Below, piece by piece: positions 41,358 through 57,933 of a DNA stretch of 64,000 bases. The notes beneath the pieces are model-generated. The model was not told the origin of the DNA and ran no database searches. It saw only the letters and a program-made list of their open reading frames with translations. A program made the translations under genes and the position numbers. Source of the DNA: Bryopsis sp. KO-2023 (lineage: Eukaryota; Chlorophyta; Ulvophyceae; Bryopsidales; Bryopsidaceae); assembly GCA_030272585.1 (NCBI GenBank), contig BSYQ01000001.1, positions 9,687,001 through 9,751,000 on the forward strand, in the 5' to 3' direction. The number at the start of each line of letters is the position of its first letter. Position 1 is the stretch's first letter.

Positions 41358-43773
41358 ATGTCGCCCCTGTTGGAATCCCATCCATGCTCCAGTGACACCG
41401 CCAGTACATTGTCGTTGAACGATAACCCCGATTTGGAAGAGCTAATAAAGGTGGGGGCATCAATTTTGGTTTGGATACCAACGTTGAGGTGCTTCGCCGT
41501 CCTTCGAATGTGGAGAGAGTGGACTGATGCGAACGGAGTCCTGTGTGTGACAGTGCCTTCCTGACGACATTGTCGCTTTTTTGGAGGATGACAGGGAAAA
41601 GCAGGAATTGGTGGAGGTGAGGGTTGTGTTTGAATGTTCCATGAGATTTACCACTTTCTTGATGGTCGGCGCTCAGGATTTTTTGTCGTGGTCAGGTGGT
41701 CATGGACGTCGGGCGACAACCTGAGATACATTTCACCGATAGCTTCAAAGTGCTGGAGACCTCCCGGGTAGGGCACGAATATATTTCGTGCACCTAGTGA
41801 AATCGCTTGCTGGTATCCCACCACGTGCTGTTGTGACGGGATATGAGTGATTTAAACAACACTCTGTGACGCCGGTTCCACGGTGCAGCGTTCGTCCTGG
41901 TGAGAGGGTCTTTTATGAATGCAGGTTACTCCCCAGGATTTGCAGGAGGTGGTATCAAACGTCGGGGAGTTCGGTGGTGACAACCGTGCGGGAATAGGAG
42001 GAACCCTTCACCGCGTCAGTTGCATGCGGAACAGGAGTGACGAAATCGTGGGTCTCACATTGCGAGTTGGAAAAGCAGTGAGGGGTCCAGCAGACTTCCT
42101 CGCCGACATGATCAAAGGTGCTTAGCTGAATTGTTCGAATTTCAAACACTTTTTCGAACTTCAAAAGCGAGCAAAGCCGCCACAGCATGGATTTTAACAT
42201 TTTAACGTGTCTTTTGTGTTCAGAGAAAAAGTCGGTGTTGTTTCTGGGCTTTCCTGGCGTCGGCAAGACGACCGTCATTCGGGACGTTGCCCGAGCAAGC
42301 GGGGACCTGGGGAGAAGAGTCGTTGTTGTGGATTCTTCAAACGAAATCGGGGGGGGCGGGGACGTTCCCCATCCTTTTATTGGGCGCGCCAGAAGAATCC
42401 AAGTGCCAAGGGTTGATCAGCTGTTTGACGTCATGGTAAGACAAGGCTGGCTGCGATATGATGCACTTAAGAAAACATTATTTTTTCTTGGAGCTCTGTT
42501 TCATATCCGCTCTTTGTGCCGAAGAAAGGATACTCTATTTTGTCTATGTTGTGTTAGTGTTGTTGCCTGACGTCTTCCTTGAAACAGATCGAAGCGGTCC
42601 AAAACCACCGCCCAGAAATGATCGTCGTCGATGAAGTTGGACGGAGACAGGAAACAGATGCCTGTCGCTCGATCGCAGAGAGAGGGGTGCAGATCATCGC
42701 AACCGCCCACGGCCGCATCCTGGAGAATTTGATGAACAACCCTGAAATCGTTGGACTTTTGGGGGGGATAGGGTCGGTCGTCGTTGGGGACAAGGCGGCC
42801 AGCGACAGAAGCAAGGGGGACGGAATGGCTCGAAAATCGGTACGTGTGCACATTGGCTCTGTTTCGGTTTTCGAGGAAATTCTCTCTTTGGCAAATAAAC
42901 TGTGAGAAGGCCTCTATCGTGTATTGCAGACCTTGGAGAGACAAAGACCCCCGGTCTTCGAGGTGGTGGTCGAAATAAGAGACCGCGACGAATGGGTGAT
43001 TCATAATGTGAAGGCGTCGGTGGACAACCTCCTGCGAGGTCTGGACACCGAAGTCGAGGTAAAGCTGCACAGAACAACTCCTTTCCTCGTTCGATTCATT
43101 CGACACAGAACGACGCCGTTGCTTATCCGGTCTGTTTCTGCACATTGTGGTATCCTATCTCGATCACAATAATATGCAAAGAATGAAGTAGCATACATCT
43201 GTGGACGGGTAGGTTCGAAAGAGACATCAGTCGACTGGTGAGGTCTCAGTGACAAAGAAAAATTATTCACCTGGCGGCTCCCTCGAAACACCCTCCAAAG
43301 CGAGAAAGCCCCCCGCTGCGCCAGCTCTTCCAGAGAGCACAGGTCAAGGGAAGCCCGAAGTCACCATTGTTTCCAAAAAACAACAGTCGAAGATTCCGAG
43401 CGCTGTGTCGCAAGTTGCACGAATCAAGAGCTTAGGCATTGCGGTGCCAGCAAGGGATCTGGTGATGAAAAGACTAAAAAAGAAAGGGTTGGAAGTTGGG
43501 AAACGAAATATTAAACTCCTCTTCGATGGGATGCTTCTCGTGGCCTCGGAGGGCATGCAGTCGCTTCTGAAGAGCCCTGAAATACTTCAGACACAACGAG
43601 TGAATGCCCTGAAAGGAGAATGGACCACTTTCCTCCCCCACCTGGAAATTTGGGTGGAGGATACGTTTCTGGCAGAAGGTCTTTATATTGACGAAAAAAC
43701 AATGACCAAGGCGACATTGTTGTTGGCGTCCAAAATGTCCACGGCGTTGGGACAAGCCATTTCTAACATTTAA
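41358..43773 (+). CDS. ycf45-like: Ycf45-like P-loop ATPase (nuclear, eight exons)
   Basis: The proposed exons are 41358-41450, 41554-41616, 41696-41767, 41925-42117, 42224-42435, 42588-42839, 42930-43058 and 43258-43773, GT-AG with consistent phases, about 509 aa. The N-terminal part (LPDDIVAFLEDDREKQELVE, VMDVGRQPEIHF, VGEFGGDNRAGIGGTLHR) and the AAA-type core with Walker A GFPGVGKTT and Walker B MIVVDEVG match the Ycf45/SPD1 family of plastid and cyanobacterial ATPases. The plant member is needed for early plastid development, so plastid location is likely. No clear transit peptide is seen at this ATG, and an upstream exon may be missing. The last exon (172 codons) has no domain I recognise; an R3H domain expected in some relatives was not seen. 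The CACTA-like element ends 136 bp upstream. Confidence 0.85.
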
Positions 43774-44047
43774 GATTCTTGAGATAATTGTTCCTTTTAT
43801 GCTCGTGTTTCGAATCGTGTGAACCACCATTTCTAAAAACAACGTCCAAGCTGCGCTTCTGGACTTTTTTCGGAGTCAACAATATCATTGTGAAGTCATT
43901 TCGCTGGTGGATTCTCAGCAGAACTGCTGAGGAAATACACTTATTTTTAATTTTGCTAGCCCAAAAGTGGCCATAAATTTGGATGTGGGCCTTTGTTGTG
44001 GCCCCACTTCATAAGAAAAAGAACCCCAACCCTGATGATACAAATTA

Positions 44048-44542
44048 CTGTAATACGCAAATCTTTCACATTGCTTTAGGATCGCTGGTCTTTTTTTTCG
44101 CCTACCTTATTTTCGTTTCCAAAGATGGGCACGAAAGTAACGCAGGCGCGAAAATAACAAACAAACAAACATCAATTACAGTGTGTAGGAGAAACATTCT
44201 CCTATTACAACGATCAGTAAAAAACAAATGAAAATAAAGTAGGCGCGAAAGAAATGCATGTGATCGACGCATGTGATCCTACCGTCAAGTCGATGGACGC
44301 GACATCAACGGTGCTTTTGCGTTGAATCGATACTTTGGGTTTTCTTGTGCTCGAGGGGTACTTTTGCGTCAAGTCCACACGCGCGTGATTGGGTAATCTG
44401 TAGCAACATGCTTGCGTTCCTGAACAGCCTTTTTTTTTTCGCCTACTCTAATTTCGTTCCTGCTCTTTTTTCGCCTACCTTGTTTTCGTGCTTTGGTCCG
44501 CGCGCGAAAATAAGGTAGCGCGAAAAGATTTGCGTATTACAG
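44048..44542. mobile_element. 495-bp TA-flanked inverted-repeat element (MITE-like)
   Basis: The termini are perfect inverted repeats CTGTAATACGCAAATCTTT and its complement, flanked by TA on both sides (44046-44047, 44543-44544). Subterminal CGCCTACCTTATTTTCG words also occur inverted. TA target duplication fits the Tc1/mariner-type group. There is no coding capacity. It is inserted in a second copy of the dispersed repeat seen at 37250-37504. Confidence 0.8.
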
Positions 44543-44544
44543 TA

Positions 44545-44840
44545 TAAGGTTTGGATCCCAACATTGATTTACAAATAGTGTGGAAAGGACTAATTCAGTT
44601 TGGGTAGCTGTTGTGCAGTTGGTACATTCAAGACTCTGGTTTCTGGTATTCGAAGGGACTTTGATTGAAACAGGGGTCATACTTTCTACTGTAAAAATGT
44701 GAATTCAACAATTAATAGTGTGATAGTTACAAATGTCTTTTTTGGGGGTTGTGGAGTCATCAACTGGTTTCTCAAATGTGCCCAAACATCAGGTGGATAT
44801 GGCCCTTTTGTGCCCCAAATATTACCAGGCAAAAAACAAA
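44545..44840. repeat. Dispersed repeat, copy 2 (right part)
   Basis: It matches 37380-37490 (GTTGTGGA, then GGTGGATATGGCCCTTTTGTG and CAGGCAAAAA). The left part is at 43990-44045, on the other side of the 495-bp element. Confidence 0.6.
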
Positions 44841-45654
44841 TTGGTTCTGAGCACTCATCTGAGTGGATGAATGAGTGAATGAAAGCAACCAGCAAGAATA
44901 AATCACAAACACCACTGGCAAAGTTTCACCCACAAAAAATGGAACACATGATTCAGCAAAACCAACTTCGAACTTACATATCTTCGCATATGACCAAGAT
45001 TTCTTCTACTATTTTTTTTTTTGATTCCCTCGACCCAGCTTCCATACAACATCTGCCCCCGCTCCCCTCCCTCCCTTTTTTTTTTGGCAAATTTCCACAT
45101 CCAGGGATTGTGGTAAAAAAAACACCAAAACTTCGAAAAAGATACTGCAAAAACTTCAAAAATGAAAATCAATTTTTTCCCCCTTTCTTGACCATCCCTG
45201 TGCCTGCCTATTTTTTTTTTTTTTGAACCCAAATGCTATATGTACATACAATTATACGCGACATTGATGGTGTAAATACATCGACAGCATTTGGAGTTCC
45301 AGGCAAATTGCTCCAGGCAGATTTTTCCAAATTTCATTGATTGTTTTTCTGCTTTACCGCTTTTTTGCGTTAGTAGTGTTACTACCTTTCGATTTTTTTC
45401 TTTTCCTTTTGAAATCGTCTAGCAAAACTAACTCTCTTGGGGGAAAAAAATGACGAAGCACATCCTATCAGCCTCCCAACTTTTTAATATCATGAACTGT
45501 TCAAGTTTCATATGAAAAAAAGCAATTGATTCTTTCTTTCAAAGAAGTGTTGAAAAAAAAGACACCTATTTTTTCGTTTTCCAGCCATCGCCCGTCGATC
45601 TCCAAGAAATACCCCACCGCCATCCTGTTGAGTATCTTCTATTTTATAATATTT
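44841..45654. other. AT-rich intergenic region, no gene seen
   Basis: The region has many A and T homopolymers. Probable 3' flank of the CDK gene transcribed from the right. Confidence 0.6.
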
Positions 45655-48620
<2,966 letters not shown>

Positions 48621-49139
48621 TTCTACACAGGGCGCACCAAACTAACACGGACCCAGAGCGATTTCGAGAAGACACTCGCCAACTACAACCGAAAGGCCGT
48701 ATATATCTTGCACGCACCCCACCCCCTTGCGCGGGTATACAAACGCGCCAGAAACTCGATGTCCCACACTGGCTCCCAGGACGGGCATAGGAACAACACG
48801 TCCCCACAGGCTCTCCTTATCTGTGAATTTGATGGCCTTGCTGTTCTGCTCTGTTTGGAGAACCCCGCCAGCATGACAGACCGCGATGGCCCTTTCCCCG
48901 ATTGCCTTGGGCGAATCGTAAGCCGACTGTTGCTTCGCACAGGTGTAAGCACCGATTGATTGATTGATCCCCCATGCAAGGACGTCATGCTGCGATGAGA
49001 AGGGTAACATCGCCGCCAAGAACGCGACGTTGTCTTCGGCGTGCCGTCGCATCATGAGCTGCAGCCGCCCTTTGCTACAAGAATCGAGGGATTGCTGCAC
49101 TGGGCGTGCTGTTCTGCGTTCGATCCAAAGTTAAGAAAG

Positions 49140-50017
49140 ATGTTGCGATTTGCCGTGGGAATCCTGTTGCTGTTGAATGGTAAGATGAAGAACATGATGG
49201 TTTTTCTGGCCGAGTCTGCGCTGTTGTTCAGCATGGAGTTTGTTCAAGGTTTCGATTTGCCGCAGGCGTGGCTGGCGGACGCCGTCTGCTCCAATGCGAA
49301 CAGACTTCGACTGAGGCAGAATCGGAGGTAGAGGGCGCGCTTTCCCAAGCCCTCGGGGATATATTTTCCCTGGCACTGTCCTCGATTCAGAAATGCGAGA
49401 ACGAGGATCTCTTTGGACCGGTGAGCGCCTGGGAGCTGTTTGGATCGGGAGTGATCGCAGTGGTTGGCGTTTTGGGATGTTCCTGATCTGTGGTGGGCGG
49501 AATTCGATGTTCAGGGTGAGAAGGAGCTCTCCGCTGCGTTCGCCGTTTCAATTAACAACGTTGCTGATGAGCTGGAAGCTTGCGGGGAGGAAGATGCCGT
49601 CGGCAAAGCGACTGCGATCGTGAACAAAGCGGCGCTCAACCAGGTTAAGGAATTCGAGGAGGACGCCGCCAAAGAAAATCCCGAAGCGGAGGAGGTCTTC
49701 GAGGTATGAGAAAAAGAAACAACACACGATTGAATCTTTGCCTCTTCTAGGAATGAGGAAATGCTGTGATTGGTTTAATTCCTGGTGGGATTTATTGGGT
49801 TATGATGTTCCAACAGGCCAGAACTGGATTTCTGGAGGAGGAATTGAGCGAAAGCGAGTTCTCTGCAAGAAGCCTTTTTGATGAAACCGTGGAGGAAAAG
49901 GGAGAGAGGGCAGCCGAGGGCGTCGTCAAATTCTTTGATGATGTGTTGGGTGCTCTTTGTGGCACCACCGAGGTTGTGGATGATGGTGAAGAGGGTAGGA
50001 ATGCGTTGTGGAGTTGA
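49140..50017 (+). CDS. Small secreted four-cysteine protein, paralogue 1
   Basis: The proposed exons are 49140-49179, 49266-49420, 49515-49703 and 49817-50017, about 194 aa. Exon 1 encodes a signal peptide core (MLRFAVGILLLLNG); the first intron splits a Gly codon. The mature part is mostly helical and acidic with four Cys, in LLQCEQ, IQKCEN, LEACGE and GALCGT. The gene at 60258 has the same four exons, the same intron phases (1, 0, 0) and a Cys at each matching place, so both come from one duplication. The motif FSARSL in exon 4 is shared exactly. I do not recognise the family. The end of exon 4 could also be read as a splice donor (GAGGGTAGG), so the C-terminus is less sure. Confidence 0.75.
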
Positions 50018-51728
50018 ATGATGCATCCTTCAGAAGTCCTCTATTTCTCCTTTCCTTTCTCTAAGAAACCATAATGCATGTCACTTGCTGGTCTAAAGTT
50101 TCTGGCTGGTTGAGAATTGAGTTCCTGATTCTGAACATTGAGGTTGTGGTGTGCGATGCTCAGATTGCAGATTCGATGGAGAGAAGTTCGTGGGCAGCAA
50201 ATGTGTTGGCAGAAAACGTACGAGGGGTGGTGTCTGTTGATACAAGTATCATAGTAACAAGTATATGTACAAAAATAATAATATTATATGTAGTATCTTT
50301 ATAAAGAGAATTTATTAATAATAATTTATGTGTATTTAGACTTCTGATATAATGCTACTGTGGCATATTACCTTCTATCAATTTTGGAATCATGTGCGAT
50401 AAAAAACATTTTTTGTGTTGCCGTTTCACTGCATCTCTTACATAAATTACATAAATTGCGTTTCACGCACTACCAAAGTTTGCATTTTTTATGGGGTGGA
50501 GACTCAGAAAGACTGTTTCTGTTTTTTGTCACACAGAGGAATTGAAGGACTGCGTGTTCGTCCATTCCAGATGGCTCGGCAAAGGATGCAAAGAGAGAAA
50601 TAAGAATGGAAAGTGAATTATTATTAATATTGTGTTATTTTTTTTGGTAGATGCTCCTTCCCCAACAGAATTCAGGTTTCTGTTGGGAATCCTGAATTAG
50701 CAGTGTGTGTTGTTGTTTTTCCGGTTTTTTTGCCAAGACATCAATTTTTCAAGTGAAGCACCCTCTTGGGGAATGGTTGCAATTTTTATGTGTGTGACTC
50801 ATGACCTGGATTTGTAATAGGTTTGGTGCGTGAATTTTTCAAACTTTTTGTAAGGGGGGGGGAATTATGTCGAAATGCCAAAAAAATATCATTCATAATG
50901 GTCATCATAACAATCAAATTTTAAAAGGTGGGGCCAGATGAGACATTCATACCCTAGTGAAAAATAGGATGACAGAGATCAATCTTCAAAACAACATTTT
51001 CCTCTCCAAAATAGAAAAAAAAGGATCAACAACAGGTTCATGAAAGCAAATTCAATAACAATAAGATCATGAAAAGCAAATTGAGCGAACATGCGATTAT
51101 TGGGTTGGGTTGAAGTTGAGGGAACATGTGTTACCTTCCTCAATGCAATTAAGTTGAAGTTGAGGGGAAGGTGTGTTTTAACTTGGTGTGTGAAAACAAT
51201 CATCCTTCCTTCAATCATACGTTCGCTTGATCGCTTTCACAGCAAAGAACTGTCTCAATCCTGGAATATTCATGACTAGTGGCATGCATGATTGCAGGAT
51301 ATTCTGACTCATCCATGTCTGACATCATCATGTCCCAGTCTGTTGGGTTCGATGGTTAAGGCAATGTGAATGAGACTTGATGGCTGCCAGCTTGCAAACA
51401 AGGACACCGAATGAATGTTCCGCCTCCACTTTATACTGTCCCTTAGGCTAACCATATCTACCAACCACAGTCCATGATGCTGTCCCAACTAACCCAACTG
51501 ACACACGTCACCATCCAAACCACGTGCACGACTCCACGGCATACAACTAGCATGATCTCGGGGAACTAGATCCACTCAGCACTGTTACACAGTCCGACAG
51601 GCGGGGCGCGCTCAAGCCTTTCATTTTGGTTGATTCCCACAAATTATCTTCACTTTTCGTAACTGAAGTTTGTCCTTGCAGGACTTAAAAGAGTAGGTTA
51701 ATACTTTATCCAGTACCCCACCCACATC
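50018..51728. other. Intergenic, no gene seen
   Basis: The region has AT-rich stretches with short microsatellite-like runs near 50260-50330. Nothing with coding support was found. Confidence 0.5.
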
Positions 51729-54700
51729 ATGGATTCCTGCTTACGAAGGGAAGTGTTAAACAGTTTGAACTGCGACTTGGCGGAAAACGCTGTTTTCCTG
51801 TGTGAACGGCTTTTCGCAGAAAAGCCAACCGAGGTGGGTTCCTGTCGACGTCGAGTTTTTCTTTTTGGTCGACTCTTTCAGCCGAGAAAAAACGGTAGTT
51901 TTTTTTCTTTTTCCGAGAGACACTCGGTTATGTTTTTGGGCTTTGGGTTATGATCGAATCCCCCGCTGGAGGGGGATATGTATGCACGCGTCGGGAATGG
52001 TTTTGGGGGGGGGTGAATTCGTCCCGACTTTTGACGTCTTTGTTCTTGTTTTTTTTCCTGTGGTATTTAAAAAGAAAAAGCTTGGTAAAAGAGACTTGGG
52101 GTGATGATTGTGTGTTTCTTTTTGCGGGCAGGAAAACGCGCTGTTGCTGGCGAGATGTCATTGTCGCAATCGCCAGGATTATCGCGCGTACCACGTACTG
52201 AAGGATGGAGGTAATTCTATTCGAAGCCTCGTATAGAAGGGTTTTAATCCTGGTGTGTGTGTTTTTTTTTCCCTTTGTTGGAAAGTCGTCGCTCTTGGCG
52301 AGCAACAGTGTTGAGAACACGTAGAGTTTTCGCCAATTGAGTTTTCGCCAATTATCTCTTTCATACGTGCTTGAGCCGATGGCAATCGATTTCCTCTTCG
52401 GGTCGCACCAGCCATTGCTTCCTCCACGGCGTGTCATCGCTCTGGACTCATGGCTGGAAAATCGCAACTTGACGTCCCGCGAAACTTTTTGTGTCGAGTC
52501 GACTACACTTTTTTACCATATTTGTCACCAATGTGTTGACTGTTTTCTGTTTGGTGGGAATGCTATTCCAGGGCCTCTGAAAGTCTTGTCCCCAGAGTGC
52601 AGATTATTGCTGGCTCAATGTTGTATGAAATTAGGCCACTTGTCAGAGGCGGAGGAAGTGTTGTTGAAAAAGTACAGAAGCTCAAGAGAGGTGAGTAATT
52701 GATAACTTGTTTTTCCACTGTTTGTGATGCATAACATTGTGATTAGTTCCTTGGAAATTCCCATTCTAGAAATGAAAATGCGCAAATTGCCGAGAATTCG
52801 ATGTGAATTTTGATAACCAAAACATGAGCTGTGTCGATGTGGTGTGTGGTTTTCCTTTACTCAGGCTCCCCTGGGACCTACGGAGAACTATTTGGTTGGA
52901 AAAATTCATAGAATGACGAGCCGGCCTGAATCAGCAAAAAAATATTATGAAAGGGCACTGGAACTTGATCCTTTCCTGTGGGTAGCGTTTGAGGAGCTGT
53001 GTAGACTGGGTGAGTTGAATATTCTCATGTCATGTGAAAACGAGATGCGCCTCTTGAATTTAATCCAGGGTTTTCCAGGAAATCAATGCTGCGTTTGTTC
53101 ATGGTGTATGACCTTCAATGTTGGGTTTTTACAGGAGGGCATTCTAACTTTCCACAAAAGCGTAAAAAAATGAAAAATAAGGTCATATATATAGACTATG
53201 GCAGTGATGCTGGCTGAGCTTGACGTCGGTGTATGTGTCATGTTTGCAAGGTGCTAGTGGGGAAACGTCAAAAATCCTGCACAACATGGCTTGCGTTGCC
53301 GAGATCGAAAATGAATTGCAGTCCCTACACATCAACACGCCCGCTTCCCCAATGGACACCCCCACCCCCCAAAACCACATCGGCTCTCCTTTGGTGCATG
53401 CCCCCAATCGGATCCTAGAAGAAACTCCAGGGTTTCAGGGTTTCGCAAACGACCAAGATCGATACGATGCCTCTCCCAGAACGCCCACGTCAATGACAAG
53501 CCCAGCTCCACGACGTGAGAATCGAAACAAAAAATTTAATGAAGAGGATATCAGAATCTGCACTGCCATTGAATAGGTCCTTCTGGATGTTTGTAGAGAA
53601 CTGAAATACGCAATCCAATATTGAAATATGCCCATCTGTCGAGATTTTTTCAAATGCATCAGTTTCCCTGAGTGGGTTCATTTCTTTTTTCTTTTTTTTT
53701 TTTAAATGGCACAATCTAATGCATTTATGTGGGTGTGCTGTAGTAGCAGGTTTTCAACATATGGAGCATTCCATAGGGATGGACAGCTCTATGGAAATGG
53801 TACTTCACGTTCCACCCACCCATCAAAGAAGACAGACGCCGCTGGACAGCGATACACCCAGGTACAATCACCAATTTCATGTTTCATGACTTGCTTTTTT
53901 TTCTGCGAATGCCTAATTTTTTCCCTGGACTAACTTTTTCAATCTGATTGGATGGCAAAAATTAGTCCACGCAGAAAATAAACCCACGCAATACTTAATA
54001 TGCACAAAAAATTATACTAGATACAATATATGTTGTGCTGAGCCAATCCTATTATTGACTTAATTTGATAAAGAAAAAGATTCCCCAAAACAAGCCCAAA
54101 ATAAGGCTTGGGCTGAGGCCCAAGATAAGCTATTTCGGGTTTTTCGGGCGTGTGCCCGAAATAAAGTGGCCTGTTCATGAGTGTTTCTCAAATTCCCAGG
54201 AGAAGCGCAAGAATTGCCGCCATGGGTAGCAGAAAGGGGAGAGGCTCATCCGCCAGACGGCAGCCTGAAGCCACGCCACCCCCTTCTTCCAACCGCTCGG
54301 TGTCTGGGCAGCCGAAGAATCGTCAATACAGAGGCGGTGCTCCAGAGAGAGACCACGAATCCTCGGTAAAAGGCCAGACGATGGATGATGGGAGGAAGGC
54401 AGCTCTGCGACTGTTGACGTTTTTGGGGGAAGGATATCGATTGCTTTCGATGTACCACTGCAAAGATGCTATCCAAGTCTTCACCAGGTGATGCCTGCAA
54501 TAACCTTGCTCTCGTTTCGTTTTTTGTTTTGCCATCTTTTTTCAAATCTTTGTGTGTGGAGTCCCGAAGATCAAATGAAAATGCAACCAAAAAGCACCCA
54601 GATTTATATGTCTGTTTGCTGCCTACAGACATGTACCATGTTTAATTTCGTAAAATGAGGCTTCCGTATTTCGTTCTTTGTGCAGTAGGCTGCCCACGAA

Positions 54701-56537
54701 TCAGTACTGCACCGGATGGGTGCTTTGCCAGGTTGCTAAGGCTCACGCTGAATCGGTCGACTACCACAGCGCGGCAAAATCTTTTGAGAATGCAAGATTA
54801 GTGGATCCACAGAGATTAGAGGTACATACAAAAACATAACCCTTTCGATTACATCGAGAAAAGGAGCAAAACTGCAGCGGAGACCATTGAATTAAGCTGA
54901 ATTGAATTTTATTGAAAAACATATTTCTGTTTTATCTTTTGCCCAACGTCTACGTTTCTCAACTTTTCTTGCTTTAGAATCTGGGATTTTCCCACCTTAT
55001 ATAAACTGTATTTATTCTTGGTGTGTTTTGGTTGGTAGGACATGGACGTGTATTCCACTGTTTTGTGGCAACTTGGAGAGGAGGCGAAATTATCCCATCT
55101 GGCCGATGCTGCTGTGTCGTTGGAACGACTGGCCCCTGAAACTTGGTGCATAGTTGGAAATGTGCACAGCAAGAGGACAGACCCTGACTCAGCAATCAAG
55201 TCAGTGCATGCTGAAACTCGGCATTTCTGCCTGTTGTAATAAAATCTCTTGAATGTGAATTGCGATTTTTTTAATTGAAATTTGTTTGGTGATACTTGCT
55301 TTTAAAAGGATTTCTATATAGTTTGATTTTTTAAGATCAACAGTTTTCAGATTTTTCTGAAAAAAGAAAGGATGAATTTTTTTTGTTTTAATCCATTTCA
55401 ACAATATTTGTTTATTATTTGTGATAATTAGTTCTTAATGATGAAAAAAAATGAGACTTTTTGTTTCCTTTCCACGGAATCTTGACTTTTTGCTATTTTA
55501 CAGGGCTTTTCAAAGAGCGATGCAGTTGGATCCAGACAGGCCCTACACGTACACGTTGTGTGGGCATGAGTTCTTTGCGCTGGAAGATTTCGAACGAGCG
55601 CAGCAATGCTTTCGAAAAGCCATTGATAAGGATGGGCGCCATTACAAGGCATGGTAAGTGTTTTTTTGCATTTCGTTCGTTTTTTGCAAGATATCCACCG
55701 AGCATCTGTAGTCCCCCCATCCCCCAGACATGTGTCGGGGGCATATTTTTGCTGCATTTTTCTTTTGGGATGTAGATGCATGCATGCATTTCTTTTTCCA
55801 CATGCAAACGTATCGCCTCAACCGGTGGCCTTGCTTTTTCTGACACATATGAATTGTTTTTGTTCTGTTTTTTTTTTCAGGTATGGTGTCGGCTTGGTCC
55901 ATTATCGCCAGGAAAAGTATGAAAGTGCGCAAGCACAATTCCGAAGAGCAATTTCGATAAACAATTCCTCATCCGTGCTGAAATGCCAGTTGGGAATGAC
56001 ACTGGCAAAGTTATCGAAGAGTGATGGTGCTTTGCTACAGTTGCAACAAGCCATCAATTCCGATCGGAAAAACATAATTTCCTGGTTAGAGAAGGCCAAG
56101 GTTTTGCAGAATATGGGGAGACATCAGGAAGCTTTGGAAGTACTGCAAGGTGCTCTGGTGAGTTTTTCGGGCAATTTGTACTTACATATTTCCCCATTCA
56201 TACATCCCAAAAACTTTTTGCACCACCGTCTTGATCTAGGTGTGCAGTAAAAGGAGGGGGGGGGGGGGGGGGATTGAATGTTAATTTGTGTTAATCAGAA
56301 TAAGAGAATTTTTTTGCTTAATATTTTTATTTTCAAACTTAGGTGATTGAGCATCGAGATCCATGCTTGCATTTCCATACCGGCATTGCCTTCAAAAATT
56401 TGGGCAACAAGAATGAGGCAGTGAAGCATTATTTCCATGCCCTCGATCTGAAACCATCGGCGGCCGACCAAAATTTCATAAGAACGGCCATTGAGAAAAT
56501 CAACGTGGAGGACGACAGCCAAGACACAGAATTATAG
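51729..56537 (+). CDS. CDC27: APC/C subunit APC3/CDC27 (twelve exons)
   Basis: The proposed exons are 51729-51833, 52132-52210, 52572-52690, 52865-53009, 53251-53514, 53750-53861, 54200-54487, 54686-54821, 55039-55199, 55504-55653, 55881-56157 and 56343-56537; GT-AG ends and phases agree throughout, giving 676 aa. An N-terminal TPR/dimerisation region (ENALLLARCHCRN, AYHVLKDG, ENYLVGKIHRMTSRPESAKK) is followed by a Ser/Pro-rich linker with many S/TP sites, then a TPR array (LLTFLGEGYRLLSMYHCKDA, TGWVLCQVAKAH, YTYTLCGHEFFALEDFERA, YGVGLVHYRQEKYESAQAQF, LGMTLAKLSKSDGAL, GIAFKNLGNKNEAVKHY). This matches CDC27, the scaffold subunit of the anaphase-promoting ubiquitin ligase that binds the IR tail of activators. 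It is shorter than the human protein (about 820 aa), mainly in the linker. Confidence 0.93.
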
Positions 56538-57930
56538 TAGGAATTCAGTCTGACATATAGATTAGAAGGAAAAACAGAAGAAGAAATGATCAGAAACATT
56601 GATGGGTAGATTATATAGTAGATATTATTGGGCTGGATCGTGTCTGAATATGTTTTGGAGGAGAAAAGGGTGGTTCTCACTTTGTTCATAAAAAAAAAAT
56701 CTGCAACGGGAAAAAACAAGAAGAGAGGGGAAAGAGGAGAAAGAAAACTTGCGCACATCGATTTTCGGAGGGAATTCTTTGTGGATAATTTTTTTGCCAT
56801 TTTTTTTTCAGTAGTGTATGCATCCACTGTATCGTAGCTGTTGCCGTGTGGTTTTTGTTTTTTTTCCGTTCGGCATTTCTTTTAAAACGGGATTCAACTC
56901 CAAGAGTGCATCACCACTTTGGGACATCAGCCCAAGACACTAGAATACCCCCCGCATATTGTATTGTTTTAATCTTCCCGAACTAGAAATAAATCCCCGC
57001 TCGTATCACGGAGCCGTCGGAAGTAGGGCAGTTCGAATCTGTCCCGCTCCAAATCCAAAAGCCCAGGAGGAAAATATGACAGCACGCAGCAAAGGTAATG
57101 AAGTAGAAGCCCCAAAAGAAAAGAAACGTGAACAAATCCACGCTGTCCAAACTGTTGCATTTTCCGCACCCAACTTGTTTTGAAATCCCCTTGAAATAAA
57201 CGGAGTCTATCCAAGCAGCAATTTGAAGCTCAAGTTTATATTTAGAAAAATGAAGAATCCAATCTGCTTCGGGAACCCAGAAATGCCAAATCCGCTGTAA
57301 TCCTCCTTTAAGCCTGGCCATCCAAAATTCCCCCAAACGTACCGCGATCCATGCCCACAAACCCAGCCCACAGAAAAGGAAATTGACTGATTCAGAGGAT
57401 GTCGTAAAGTGCCCTGATTTCCTGCAATCCATCTGCATCCTTGTGTAGTCCAGTGTCTCCGCACAACTCCAGTAAAAACGTGCCCAGGCCATCCAAACGG
57501 TCAAGTAGATACTTCCAATGAAACGAATGAATGCGAAAGTGGTTAGAGGCAAACTGGTTGATCAGTGAACCCCATAGACAAGGCGAAAGACCCGGTAGAG
57601 TAGATCATCATGAAAATGTCAACGCCTGAGAAAACTCCTTTGGACCAAAACACCAACTGCACGCCCCTTCAATCAGAAAATTGAAGAAAGCAATGTGGGC
57701 CAAGCCTGTAACTACCTGTAACCATGCATCTCATGGTACTCCAACTAATCCGACCTGACCACCTGACTGACAGAGGTTCACCACACTTCAATCCAGTCAC
57801 TACCAGAACAATCGTTCCACTGCAACTCCCATCCAGTCTTCCTCTCAGATCTTGACAAATGCTGTGGGAACAACACCACAGGACTGACTAGAATGGCTGC
57901 TCTACATGAACTGATCTATCTAATCTTTTG
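56538..57930. other. Intergenic, no gene supported
   Basis: This is the 3' flank of CDC27 and unique sequence. A 189-codon minus frame (56983-57552) has no domain, odd composition (many Trp/Phe) and no partner exon, so I leave it out. Confidence 0.5.
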
Positions 57931-57933
57931 ACA

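Noticed and set aside
57026-57051. tRNA-like T-arm (GGGCA GTTCGAATC TGTCC)
   Set aside because: No matching acceptor 5' strand, D-arm or anticodon arm at the expected distance; at most a tRNA fragment.
56983-57552. 189-codon minus-strand frame
   Set aside because: Aromatic-rich composition, no domain, no introns or partner exons, and it overlaps gene 3' flank sequence.
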